From positions 744,898 to 808,897 of the forward strand of contig NZ_SJPS01000002.1 in assembly GCF_007860015.1 (NCBI RefSeq): 64,000 nt of DNA. The letters run 5' to 3'. A program made the translations under genes and the position numbers. The notes under the pieces are model-generated. The model saw only the letters and a program-made list of their open reading frames with translations. It searched no databases and was not told the DNA's origin. Within the stretch, counting starts at the first letter, position 1. Every line of letters starts with the position of its first letter. This document shows positions 43,686 to 52,545 of this stretch, in pieces. This stretch comes from Bythopirellula polymerisocia (GTDB taxonomy: Bacteria > Planctomycetota > Planctomycetia > Pirellulales > Lacipirellulaceae).

Positions 43686-46340
43686 TCACTCACGCCAAAC
43701 CAACTCACATTCAAAACGATGACGGCCTGCGCCAACCGACTTCGAAGGGCGGCCATCTGGAAATTGAACTGTAGCTGTAGTGTTTGGCGGAACCACGACA
43801 TTCATTTCAATCATATCTTCAACCTTATTCCAGCTGCTGCTAGCCTCGCCGTATGCAGTTTTGAGTTGAGCTTTTGCTGAAGTGAGCGGGCCAATTATAA
43901 CCGGACGCACGAAGAAGTGCTTATAACCGGGATTGGCTGGATCGGGAGCGAGCCCAGCGATTCGCTCATACATGAACTGGCCGATGGCACCATAGGCATA
44001 GTGATTGAAGGAATTCATTCCCGCGTCGCCAAAGCCGTCCTTGTGGCTGTAGCTATTCCAACGCTCCCACATCGTCGTCGCACCCTGATTAATCGAGAAG
44101 AACCAAGAAGGATAAGTCTCCCTGAATAGTAGTGAATATGCGATATCCAAATGGCCGGTTTGATCGAGCACCTGAGTGATGGATGGAGTGCCAAGAAAAC
44201 CAGTACGCAAATGACCATCAGCTTCATCAATAAGTTGAACGAGGTGCGTCGCAGCCTGCTCTTGAAGATCGGAGGGAATCAAGTCAAAAGCGATCGCAAG
44301 AATGTATGCGGTTTGTGTTTCCGGTGCATTACGAAGTTTTCCCTTCGCATCAAAAAAGTGGGCCACGAAGGCTGCTTTCGTGGCAACAGCTTCAGCACTG
44401 TACTTATCCGCATCAGAATTCTTTCCTAGCACGCTGGCAGCATCAGCTAGAATCTGAACGCTTTGGGCGTAGAAAGCCGTAGCTAATAAGTTGTGAGGAG
44501 TATCGCCCTTGTTGTTGGGTGCGTAGGGTTGGAGCCAGTCCCCAAAGCCAGCTACATTCTCGACAATCCCCGCTTGAGCATGCTTGCGGTACCACCCAAC
44601 GACCCGCTCCATCATTTCATAATTATCGGCTAATAACTCCTTGTCTCCTGTTCGAATATACACCTGCCAAGGAATGATCGTGGCTGCATCCATCCAACCA
44701 GGACTTCCACCACGGTTATCTAATACGTCGGGGATTACGTGGGGAACACGGCCATCCTGGAATTGATCATCTCGCATGGACCTGAGCCAGCTTTTCCAAA
44801 ACGCATGACAGTCATAGTTGAACATGGCTGTCGGGCAGAATACTTGTGCGTCGCCGGTCCATCCACAACGCTCGTCTCGTTGAGGACAGTCAGTCGGTAT
44901 GTCTAGGAAATTGCCCCGCTGTCCCCAGGTTATATTGCTTTGCAATTGGTTGAGTTTTTTATGAGACGATTCAAATACTCCAATAGGATTCAGATTTGTA
45001 TGCAGGACCAATCCCTTTACCCAGTCGGTCTTTGGCAGTGCTGTCTTGGGTAGTCCCGAGAGCTCCACGTATCGAAATCCGTGGAAGGTAAACGTCGGCT
45101 TCCACGAAATCGTTCCTGATTTAGCCGGGGTATAAAAGTCTATCGACTTGGCAGACCGGTAATTCGCTGTGTACATGCTGCCGTCCTGGTTGAGCATTTC
45201 AGCAAACCGAATCGTGACCGTTTGATCTTTTTCTACTGGTATTGTTAGCAGTGGCCAACCAACGATATTCTGTCCCAAATCGAAAATAAATCGCCCAGGC
45301 TCTGGTTCAGTTATCTTCTGAGTTACTAACGTATCTGTGTGTTGAACCGGCGCAAAAGGTTTAGGTGAAAGTTGGACGGCTCCCAGTTCTTCTCTGGCAA
45401 CGACCGGATCCCAAGTCGAAGAGTCGAAGCCGGACTTCTTCCAACCAGGCATCTCTTTTCGGGCGTCGTAGACTTCACCGTCGTAGATGCTCGATGCACG
45501 GATCGGTCCGTCCACGGTCGCTTTCCATGAATGATCGGTAACTATTAATTCTTTCCGGCCATCATGGTAGGTGAGTTCCAACTGCCCCAGGAATTCAGGG
45601 TAGGTGCCATAGAATTGCTTTTGACTCTGCCAACCAATACGTCCAGCATACCAACCATAGCCCAACGACGCTCCTAGAACATTGGCCCCTTTAAGGATAC
45701 TTTCGGTCACATCATAGGTCTGAGTGTCGATCCGATTCGCATAAGATGTCCAACCGGGAGTAAAAGCATCTTTACCGACTTTTTTACCGTTTAAGTAAAC
45801 CTCGTACAGCCCTCTCGCTGTCACATAGAGGCGTGCTTGGCTCACTTTGTCGGATACTGTGATCTTGCGACGCAGCAAAGCCACTCTTTCTTCAAACGCA
45901 TTGGCCCCATCGTCGAGTCCGATCCACTTTGCCTTCCAATCTTCTGATGAGAGCAGTCCAAGCTCGAAATGTGCGGGGGGGCTCCAATCGGAATCCGTCA
46001 GGGATTCATCGCGGAACCGAACTCGCCAACTCAGCTGTTGTCGCGAAGCGAGTGATTCACCACCATAGGGAACTAATACTGATTGATCTGACTCGACCCA
46101 TCCACTGTCCCATACAATTGTTCCCACAAGGATGTCTCGCACCTCGATTTGGTAGGCCGTCTGACGAAGTGTGCCGACAGGGAGTTTCCAGGAAAATGTT
46201 GGTGTTGCGTCATAGAATCCTACGGGTTCCACGAACCCCTCACCAACTACCAGTTGTTGCGGAAAAGACGCCCATACCCAGGAACAACTACACACAATCA
46301 GTTGGGAAAGAATTGCGGCGGCACATTTTATGTACATCAT
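43686..46340 (-). CDS. alpha-L-rhamnosidase, GH78 (large form)
   Basis: 884 residues with GGAA before the ATG at 46340 and a signal peptide ending near VWA. The layout is the full bacterial alpha-L-rhamnosidase: an Ig-like N-terminal domain (TPTFSWKLPVGTLRQTAYQI), a carbohydrate-binding Bac_rhamnosid_N domain (ARLYVTARGLYEVYLNGKKV), then a concanavalin-like domain (FDLGQNIVGWPLLTI) and the six-hairpin catalytic barrel. DCPQRDERCGWTGDAQVF places the general acid at Glu490; the base is probably the Glu of TTMWERWNSY, with NHYAYGAIGQFMYE after it. It releases rhamnose from oligosaccharides. It is followed 54 bases later by the sulfatase gene. Confidence 0.92.
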   Translation of the reverse strand: MMYIKCAAAILSQLIVCSCSWVWASFPQQLVVGEGFVEPVGFYDATPTFSWKLPVGTLRQTAYQIEVRDILVGTIVWDSGWVESDQSVLVPYGGESLASRQQLSWRVRFRDESLTDSDWSPPAHFELGLLSSEDWKAKWIGLDDGANAFEERVALLRRKITVSDKVSQARLYVTARGLYEVYLNGKKVGKDAFTPGWTSYANRIDTQTYDVTESILKGANVLGASLGYGWYAGRIGWQSQKQFYGTYPEFLGQLELTYHDGRKELIVTDHSWKATVDGPIRASSIYDGEVYDARKEMPGWKKSGFDSSTWDPVVAREELGAVQLSPKPFAPVQHTDTLVTQKITEPEPGRFIFDLGQNIVGWPLLTIPVEKDQTVTIRFAEMLNQDGSMYTANYRSAKSIDFYTPAKSGTISWKPTFTFHGFRYVELSGLPKTALPKTDWVKGLVLHTNLNPIGVFESSHKKLNQLQSNITWGQRGNFLDIPTDCPQRDERCGWTGDAQVFCPTAMFNYDCHAFWKSWLRSMRDDQFQDGRVPHVIPDVLDNRGGSPGWMDAATIIPWQVYIRTGDKELLADNYEMMERVVGWYRKHAQAGIVENVAGFGDWLQPYAPNNKGDTPHNLLATAFYAQSVQILADAASVLGKNSDADKYSAEAVATKAAFVAHFFDAKGKLRNAPETQTAYILAIAFDLIPSDLQEQAATHLVQLIDEADGHLRTGFLGTPSITQVLDQTGHLDIAYSLLFRETYPSWFFSINQGATTMWERWNSYSHKDGFGDAGMNSFNHYAYGAIGQFMYERIAGLAPDPANPGYKHFFVRPVIIGPLTSAKAQLKTAYGEASSSWNKVEDMIEMNVVVPPNTTATVQFPDGRPSKSVGAGRHRFECELVWRE

Positions 46341-46400
46341 GGTTATTCCGGGGGAGGCTGAGGTTAAGATTTCGATTAAGTAGCCCTATTCTACGATCGC

Positions 46401-47834
46401 CTAAGGATTCTGCTGGCCTGACATGTGCAAACTGGAGGTATCGAACCGATTGAGAGACAAGGGAGGTAGCAACAGAACTCCTTCCGGGGTACCACTCACT
46501 GTCGATACCTCAGAAAGCACGTTTTCTTCCATCCTAAAAGTCCTCAATTCATTCAGATTTGAAAAAGAAAAGGCTTGATGCTTGAGGAGTTTCGTGTAGG
46601 AGGCTCCGTCGACGAAAATGTGCAATGGCACTGCTTTGGTGGTTTTGTTGATCGCGAATACAGTGACTCTACCATTCTTGAAGACAGCGTCCGCGCTGAC
46701 TGCTTTGACCTTGTCTCCGAGAACTGTTGATTCGACGTGGCTCACCAAGCGCTCACTGCCCTCGAAAATGTCTCGGATAATCTCATATGCTGCTCCGTAA
46801 CTAGTTCTTGTGTGTGTTTGAGTCTTTTTGTCATAGTTAATCAAAGCATGACTCGCGTTGATCTGAAAGTAGTCAGCGATTGTGAACAGATCGGGGCGCT
46901 CAACCATACCCAGATACACGTCGGCCATGCCCAGAATACTAATCGCGTTCTCGCCGCATCCAACGGACCATTCTGTAACCCAGATGGGGCGACCGGGGAA
47001 GACTTTCCTGAGTGCTTCCCCCGTTTCAACCATCTCTCGTCCAGCGGCTAGAGTCTTTGCCGCACCGTCACGATTCTCTTTGTTCCTAATGTGCTTGTGC
47101 AACGTAACTGCGTCGTAAAAGCGATGCTTTTTTATCTCAAGGTTCCAAGGATTCGTGATAGCCTGACGCCAATGCACGGGGACAGAGACCAAGATGTCCG
47201 GATCAGCTTTCTTCAAGACTTCGGTGTGTTGTTTTGCGACCACGATGTATTTGTCAACGTCACTTATTGCCTCACTACGCTGAGTCTTCCAAAACGGCTC
47301 ATTGCCAAGCTCGATCCACTTGACATCAAAGTTCTTGTCTCGTCGGTCGATCAAACGACGCACTCCTTTTTCGGGACTGTCGTAGTTCACGTTCCATGTA
47401 AAGACCACGTCAAAACTAAGCTCCTGATGCAAGGCGTTAAATCCATCGAAGCCATACTTTAGATCCGGATGACCTTTCACCGCGCTATCGTAAGGAGTCT
47501 TGTAATCGTCAGTTATTCGCCTCCCATCAGATTCCCAGTCATAAAAGTTAGACCAGACGCCATGAGGAAACCGAAGCGAGCTGGGCTCTAGCTGACGAAT
47601 CAATTTCTGCGCGCTCGGGTGATTATACCCTGTCTTACCATAGAGTCCTTCAGGCCAATTGCAGTTCAGGCCAAATAGCATGTGATGAACCGGGACTGTC
47701 TTCTGCTTCGTATCGATATTAAGCGTTGCACTAAAATTGTTGGTAGGCAAGTCAAATGGGTAGGGAACTTGAGCGAGCCCAACGCTTGCCCAGCAAAGCA
47801 TGATCGCAATCACATTGCCGGAGAATCGAAACAT
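46401..47834 (-). CDS. clan GH-A glycoside hydrolase (GH39/GH51-like)
   Basis: 477 residues from ATG 47834, which has AGGAG 11 bases upstream and opens a signal peptide (MFRFSGNVIAIMLCWASVGLAQ); in-frame starts at 47861 and 47909 are less well supported. A TIM barrel is shown by HHMLFGLNCNWPEG, SLRFPHGVWSNFYDWE, VKWIELGNEPFWKTQ (likely acid/base in GNEP), DAVTLHKHIRNK and PIWVTEWSVGCGEN (likely nucleophile in TEW). A small beta domain follows. These features fit families such as GH39 or GH51 (beta-xylosidases, arabinofuranosidases), but I cannot fix the family. It lies 60 bases before the large GH78 gene and is probably co-transcribed with it. Confidence 0.78.
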   Translation of the reverse strand: MFRFSGNVIAIMLCWASVGLAQVPYPFDLPTNNFSATLNIDTKQKTVPVHHMLFGLNCNWPEGLYGKTGYNHPSAQKLIRQLEPSSLRFPHGVWSNFYDWESDGRRITDDYKTPYDSAVKGHPDLKYGFDGFNALHQELSFDVVFTWNVNYDSPEKGVRRLIDRRDKNFDVKWIELGNEPFWKTQRSEAISDVDKYIVVAKQHTEVLKKADPDILVSVPVHWRQAITNPWNLEIKKHRFYDAVTLHKHIRNKENRDGAAKTLAAGREMVETGEALRKVFPGRPIWVTEWSVGCGENAISILGMADVYLGMVERPDLFTIADYFQINASHALINYDKKTQTHTRTSYGAAYEIIRDIFEGSERLVSHVESTVLGDKVKAVSADAVFKNGRVTVFAINKTTKAVPLHIFVDGASYTKLLKHQAFSFSNLNELRTFRMEENVLSEVSTVSGTPEGVLLLPPLSLNRFDTSSLHMSGQQNP

Positions 47835-48072
47835 TCGAGCACTGACTCCTAGAAAGGTCATGGGCTGTACAGAGTTATTATGGGGTGACTTTGATTCGCA
47901 CGAGTACATACAACGATCTGAATCGTCAGCGATACGCTAGTCCTCAATTTGCTGCTATTCCTCGATTTGACTTTAAATAGCCTTCAGTCTGCCTATTGCA
48001 TTGAATCGCATCAATATTCCAAAGGGGTCAGGGCCGTTTTGTGCTGGGAACTGCTGCCAGGCATTTCCCATC

Positions 48073-49965
48073 TTAGTATGCTGCACTGAAGCACAAGTTA
48101 AATCTTCGGTTGCCAGAGTTATGTTTCCGACTTCGACACCAAGCAGCTACACTCAGCAAGAGGAAAGTGACACTTGATGGCTCTGGCACCGCCAGCGAGG
48201 CACTTTCCATCTCACTCAGCATTGCAGGGGCACCGTAATTATTTTGCCATGCCGCGAGACCAGCTGGTGTGCCATCGTTACGCTGCCAAGCCAAGAAGTC
48301 GGCCCCATCGACATCGCCGTCGTGGTCGAAGTCACCGGGGATTACGTCAACCACGGCAGTGATGGCGACATTGTCGATCCAGAGATCGTGGCCGCCGGAA
48401 CCGTCACCGTCTCCACTCGAGAAAGCCAGCAAAAAATCGACGCTGCCACCCACTTCGAGGGTGTGGTCGGCGAGCCCTAGCAAGGAGTGGCTGATATCGT
48501 CATGAGCACTGTTGTCCCAGGCACCAGCAACGCTGGTGATCTCATCGTCAGTTGAGGTGTAAATCACACCGTTGGTGATAGCACCACTAGAGACGCTTAA
48601 TTCGTAGGCTCGGGCTGCCTTGGGACGGAAGGCGTAGGCATCGAAATGAAAGCCGTCCAAGTCGAGGTCACTCGTGCCATTATTGGTGATCGTGAAGGTG
48701 ATCGTGCCTCCGGTGGTAGCGTTAGGCAACTCCAGATTTTCATTTTGCACACCCTCCCCGGCTACGGTGCTTGCTGTTGGGGGGCCCGCGAAGGTTCCCC
48801 ACGTACCGTCGGCACTGGCGCCCCGCCCGTCGACAATATTCCAAGCTTGCTGTTCTGTGGTCGTCACGGCTGACCCGGTGACCCCTGGCGCAAGGACGGA
48901 TGCAGAGGGATTGGTAGCACTATCCCACGTATCCCAGCCCGCGATCAGAGTGCCGTAGGTAGGCACTATAACCTCCCGCACAAAGCTATCGGCGTCTGCG
49001 TTGGTCGGTATCCCGCTGCGTCCCTCGAACAGGGGACGCTGTTCGATCAGCGAGAGCGCGAGGCTGGTGAGCGAATCGGTGTAGGACGTGCCATTAGAAG
49101 TTGTCTCTGGGAGGTAATCATAATTGTCGTTGTAGGTGACCGGCAGAAAGACCAGTCGGTCGGACTGCATGCCGTTCTCATAGCCGAGCTCTTGGCCAAG
49201 TTTGACCGCTACGCGTCGCGTCGAGGCATACTGCGTCATCGAGTTTTCAGAGCGGGGGATCTGCAAGATGACGTCTTTGTCGATCGTATTGGGATTGGTC
49301 CAGAGCCAGTTCAGCAGCGTGCTCTTGTTGTTGGAGTTGTTGAGAAAGTCATCAGCGCTGCCCTCGATCATCACGTGATCGACCAGCGAGTTTGCGCTCC
49401 AGTTTTGATTTGCCTGGCTGAAATTGCGAGCGTTCCACATGAGACTGATGTCTTGATGACCGTTGGTGTCCAGCCAACTACGCATGTGCTGGACTTCGGT
49501 TTCGGTCCAACTGTACGAATTCCCGCCAGTGGCGTTGTCGTAGAACATGAGGTGATCGAAGTCGTAGTTGTAGGTGTCGGCGAGGTCGAACTGATGTTGC
49601 ATTTCCTCTTCAATTTCATCAAACGCCAGCTCATTAATCTGGCTGGTGTCACGCGTTACTCCTGAGCGAGGGAGAGGGATCAATGTGTTGTTCACGTGCG
49701 AAACCTGTCCAAAAATCGTTCGCCAGTCATTGTTGCTGGCGGGGTCAGTATTGTTGGGTGCGCGGTTGATGTTCACCCCATCCAAGAGGCTGGCCGTCAG
49801 CGCCCAGTCATCCAAATTGTTCGCCATCGAGGATTGAGCTAGGTGCGTACCCATCCAGACCTCGTAAGCGAAAGAAGGGGTGGCCAATAAGCCGACAAGC
49901 AGCATAGCTACAATGAAGTTCTGCTTCTTTACTAAGTCGTATTTCGCTTTACAGATGTGTTTCAT
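48073..49965 (-). CDS. 'VWMGTH' family secreted protein, mosaic of two left-block genes
   Basis: 630 residues. The N-terminal domain (YEVWMGTHLAQSS to LALSLIEQRPLFEGRSG) is almost the same as in 2797-4644; bases 49040-49265 equal 3734-3959 exactly. The rest, from PTYGTLIAGWDTW at about 334, is almost the same as in 4655-7129; bases 48266-48708 equal 4836-5278 exactly. The jelly-roll is followed by GDFDHDGDVDGADF (about 540) and VPEPSSVTFLLLSVAAWCRS, with a longer polar tail than usual. The start at 49965 overlaps the end of the lyase gene 49949-52435 by 17 bases, the same lyase-plus-VWMGTH pairing as at 7126/7129. Function unknown; probably an enzyme or binding partner acting with the lyase. 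Confidence 0.82.
   Translation of the reverse strand: MKHICKAKYDLVKKQNFIVAMLLVGLLATPSFAYEVWMGTHLAQSSMANNLDDWALTASLLDGVNINRAPNNTDPASNNDWRTIFGQVSHVNNTLIPLPRSGVTRDTSQINELAFDEIEEEMQHQFDLADTYNYDFDHLMFYDNATGGNSYSWTETEVQHMRSWLDTNGHQDISLMWNARNFSQANQNWSANSLVDHVMIEGSADDFLNNSNNKSTLLNWLWTNPNTIDKDVILQIPRSENSMTQYASTRRVAVKLGQELGYENGMQSDRLVFLPVTYNDNYDYLPETTSNGTSYTDSLTSLALSLIEQRPLFEGRSGIPTNADADSFVREVIVPTYGTLIAGWDTWDSATNPSASVLAPGVTGSAVTTTEQQAWNIVDGRGASADGTWGTFAGPPTASTVAGEGVQNENLELPNATTGGTITFTITNNGTSDLDLDGFHFDAYAFRPKAARAYELSVSSGAITNGVIYTSTDDEITSVAGAWDNSAHDDISHSLLGLADHTLEVGGSVDFLLAFSSGDGDGSGGHDLWIDNVAITAVVDVIPGDFDHDGDVDGADFLAWQRNDGTPAGLAAWQNNYGAPAMLSEMESASLAVPEPSSVTFLLLSVAAWCRSRKHNSGNRRFNLCFSAAY
48266..48708 (-). 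repeat. near-identical jelly-roll/dockerin cassette (copy in 48073-49965)
   Basis: Identical over 443 bases to 4836-5278 with a constant offset of 43430. The first differences are at 48709 (T for G) and in the following codons. This is far more alike than the flanking coding sequence of the two genes. Confidence 0.85.
49040..49265 (-). repeat. identical segment of the VWMGTH catalytic-type domain (copy B)
   Basis: Identical to 3734-3959. The neighbouring cassette in this gene matches a different left-block gene (4655-7129), which makes 48073-49965 a mosaic. Confidence 0.85.
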
Positions 49966-52435
49966 GAAGGTGCGTTTCTCTTGTAAAATTCTTGTAGCCC
50001 CTATTCACTAGAAGACTGGTTCCGAACACAATGAGTAATATCGCACTTGGCTCAGGTACAGTTGCTGCAGAAGCAGCTAGCAACTGGGGGGCACCATAAT
50101 TGCTTTGCCATGCCGCGAGACCAGCTGGTGTGCCATCATTGCGCTGCCACTCCAGGAAGTCCGCCCCGTCGACATCGCCGTCGCCGTCGAAGTCGCCGGG
50201 GATGAGAACTGTCAGCGTGCCACTACCAGTGAATCTACTGGTAGTGCCGAACAGCGTGTTCAAGTCCGCAGCGGTGTAGGTGCCCGGCGCGACGGACAGC
50301 GTGACGACACCTAGGTTGTTTGCGTTTAGCTCCTGAAATGCCTTGAATGTCGCGTCACTGACTAGAGATATCTGACTATTGGCGTCAACATTGAGAATCT
50401 GCAAGGTTGCCAGTGGCAGTTCCAGATCGCTGGAGATGAACTGCAGGATGCCCTTATCAAGAAGGATGGAACCGGTGAAATCGCCGTCGGTGTCCGCTGC
50501 GTCGAACCCCCAATGGTTATCGATGTCTTGTGTATTTAGACCAAACTTCAACATGCCGTTACCACTAATTTCATCAAAAACAAAAGCTGCGTCTCCTCCA
50601 GGATCTAACTGCTGGCGAATCAAGAGTTCTGCGTTCAACTCAAGCTCTCCTATAGTCGCCTGTTGACCGTCCACGCGTTGTCCGAAAAGCGTGTCGCTGT
50701 TGACGACCATTCGCGAAATCGAAATGTTTGTGCCAGTGTGGTTGATCAATTGTGGGCTGGTTCCTTGTAGCACCAACGTGCCCGCAAACACACTAGTGCC
50801 ACTTGTACTTGGAGTGCGAGCGTTCAGTCCATCAACGACAAATATGTTGCCCGGAAAATAGCCATTCAAATCAGCCAGCGACGTGCCTCCGGTGGGAGCG
50901 TCAAACCACAACTCGGCAGATAAGATACTTGTGCCACCGGGATGACTTGCTTGCAGGTAATAAGTAGTCTCCACGTGTTCCGAGATATTAAACTCAAGCA
51001 CGTGGAGCGGGCTGCCGGTTGGGATCGTTTCAGAACTGGTCGTAGCTCGTTCTTGAAGGAACACCGAGAGAATCCCTTCCTCCGTCAACCGCACTGGGTC
51101 TAAAAGCGGATCGCCTTCATAATCCGTTTCGTCCTTGTAAAGGATTTGCCAATCTGTGAAACCATTTATTGTTTTTTCAGCGCCCGCTACGATTAGGTTG
51201 CGACCTGATCTGTAGATGCCTAAGAGATTGCCATTGGGATCGACCCCGATCTTGGGACGGCTACCTACCGGCTCATCTACGGGCAATCGGTTGACGTTCC
51301 AGATCCCGGATACTGGGTCGCGATAATAATGGTGATAAGCGGCATCAACCGTGTCGTACGTGGCGTCACCGGGCTGCCATTCAAAACCGGGTTCTTGTCG
51401 ACGATGTCGCATCAGTGCGTGGACTCTGCCCTCCTGATCGACGACTTGGCCCTGCTGGTTGATCAAAGCTTGTTGGTAATTCAGGTCGACGATCTTTATG
51501 CCGGGGGAATTCAGGCTGATGATGCTTCCGAGACCTACGCCAGCATTGTTTTTCCAGGTCACACCAGCATCATCGCTATAGGCGTAGTTGATGTCGTGGT
51601 TTGCGTTCGTTGCCTGTTCACGCCAAGTCCAAGTGATGTGCATCATTCCTTGGGTGTCGATGTCGAACCCGTTTAGGTACGCGTTGCGCGCAAGCGAGGG
51701 TTCCTGACCCACAGGATCGGTTTCATCGGTATAACTCCCAAGTCGCCCATCGGTGAATTGATGTGGAGCATTCCAAATGCCGGTCTGCGAGTTGTAGGTT
51801 GCGATATAGTGGTCGCCATCTTGGCTAACGCGATCACGGTAGGTAAAGACCAGGTCATCCCCCACATTGGTAAATCGAGGATAAGTGACCTTCGGAATCT
51901 GAGCGCCATTGACGTTCAGTGCATCGCGTTCTGGCTTAAAACCCGCTTGATTCCAAATGTTACTCGCACTCGTCGCGAAGCCGGGATCCGTGGTTAGGTA
52001 ACGCAACTCGTCAACGTGCTGGTCGAAACTGAGATGGATTCGTCCATCGCCAGAGATACCCAGGGAGATGCTATTGTGCCCATCCCATCGGCGGCTATCT
52101 GAAGAGGCAGTCGCGTCGCCGTTTTCCAAACCGGACCCGGTATCAATCGTTTCCCAGGTAGTTCCGCTCAAATCGCGACGCGATACAAAGATATCTTCGT
52201 CGCTCGAGCCATTGTGGTACCAGGCCGTATACTGATAGCCCCCGTGCGTAATCAGTGCCTCTTGCTGAAATGTGGTGCCATTGAGTATGCGGCCGAATGA
52301 GCCGCTTGTGGGCATCACCAACGCATTGGAGTCCAGTACCATATCGTGCACGGGAGTGACGATGAGCTGCGCTGTCGCTTGAGATATCGACTGACAAAAG
52401 AAGAGAACTGTGCAGGCCTGAAGGATGCTTGCCAT
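49949..52435 (-). CDS. BNR_4-type polysaccharide lyase-like protein with beta-helix-like domain, dockerin-like loop and PEP-CTERM
   Basis: 828 residues from ATG 52435, where the signal peptide MASILQACTVLFFCQSISQATAQ begins (the frame is open to 52519). The BNR_4 propeller (about 25-480) shares HNGSSDEDIFVSRRDL, DGHNSISLGISGDGRIHLSF and HRRQEPGFEWQPGDATY with 7126-9402. Instead of the jelly-roll, a long beta-rich region follows (about 485-745; ASHPGGTSILSAELWF, IGELELNAELLIRQQLDPGG, LLDKGILQFISSDLELPLAT), probably a beta-helix or passenger-like domain. GDFDGDGDVDGADFLEWQRN and VPEPSAILLIVFGTSLLV end it. It is the third anchored lyase and is followed by its VWMGTH partner with a 17-base overlap. 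Confidence 0.85.
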   Translation of the reverse strand: MASILQACTVLFFCQSISQATAQLIVTPVHDMVLDSNALVMPTSGSFGRILNGTTFQQEALITHGGYQYTAWYHNGSSDEDIFVSRRDLSGTTWETIDTGSGLENGDATASSDSRRWDGHNSISLGISGDGRIHLSFDQHVDELRYLTTDPGFATSASNIWNQAGFKPERDALNVNGAQIPKVTYPRFTNVGDDLVFTYRDRVSQDGDHYIATYNSQTGIWNAPHQFTDGRLGSYTDETDPVGQEPSLARNAYLNGFDIDTQGMMHITWTWREQATNANHDINYAYSDDAGVTWKNNAGVGLGSIISLNSPGIKIVDLNYQQALINQQGQVVDQEGRVHALMRHRRQEPGFEWQPGDATYDTVDAAYHHYYRDPVSGIWNVNRLPVDEPVGSRPKIGVDPNGNLLGIYRSGRNLIVAGAEKTINGFTDWQILYKDETDYEGDPLLDPVRLTEEGILSVFLQERATTSSETIPTGSPLHVLEFNISEHVETTYYLQASHPGGTSILSAELWFDAPTGGTSLADLNGYFPGNIFVVDGLNARTPSTSGTSVFAGTLVLQGTSPQLINHTGTNISISRMVVNSDTLFGQRVDGQQATIGELELNAELLIRQQLDPGGDAAFVFDEISGNGMLKFGLNTQDIDNHWGFDAADTDGDFTGSILLDKGILQFISSDLELPLATLQILNVDANSQISLVSDATFKAFQELNANNLGVVTLSVAPGTYTAADLNTLFGTTSRFTGSGTLTVLIPGDFDGDGDVDGADFLEWQRNDGTPAGLAAWQSNYGAPQLLAASAATVPEPSAILLIVFGTSLLVNRGYKNFTRETHLHETHL

Positions 52436-52545
52436 AAAAGTTTTAACTAGACAATGCAAACTAGGTCTAGTCGCGGCTTTTATTTTGCATCTGACGTATC
52501 GGCGCATGAGAAACCCCACCCTCTGCTCTGCTCCGGGAAAAACCT

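Noticed and set aside
50221..50246. Perfect 10-base inverted repeat CACTACCAGT/ACTGGTAGTG
   Set aside because: It lies inside the coding sequence of the BNR_4 protein at 49949 (Thr/Ser/Gly-rich codons) and has no terminator tail.
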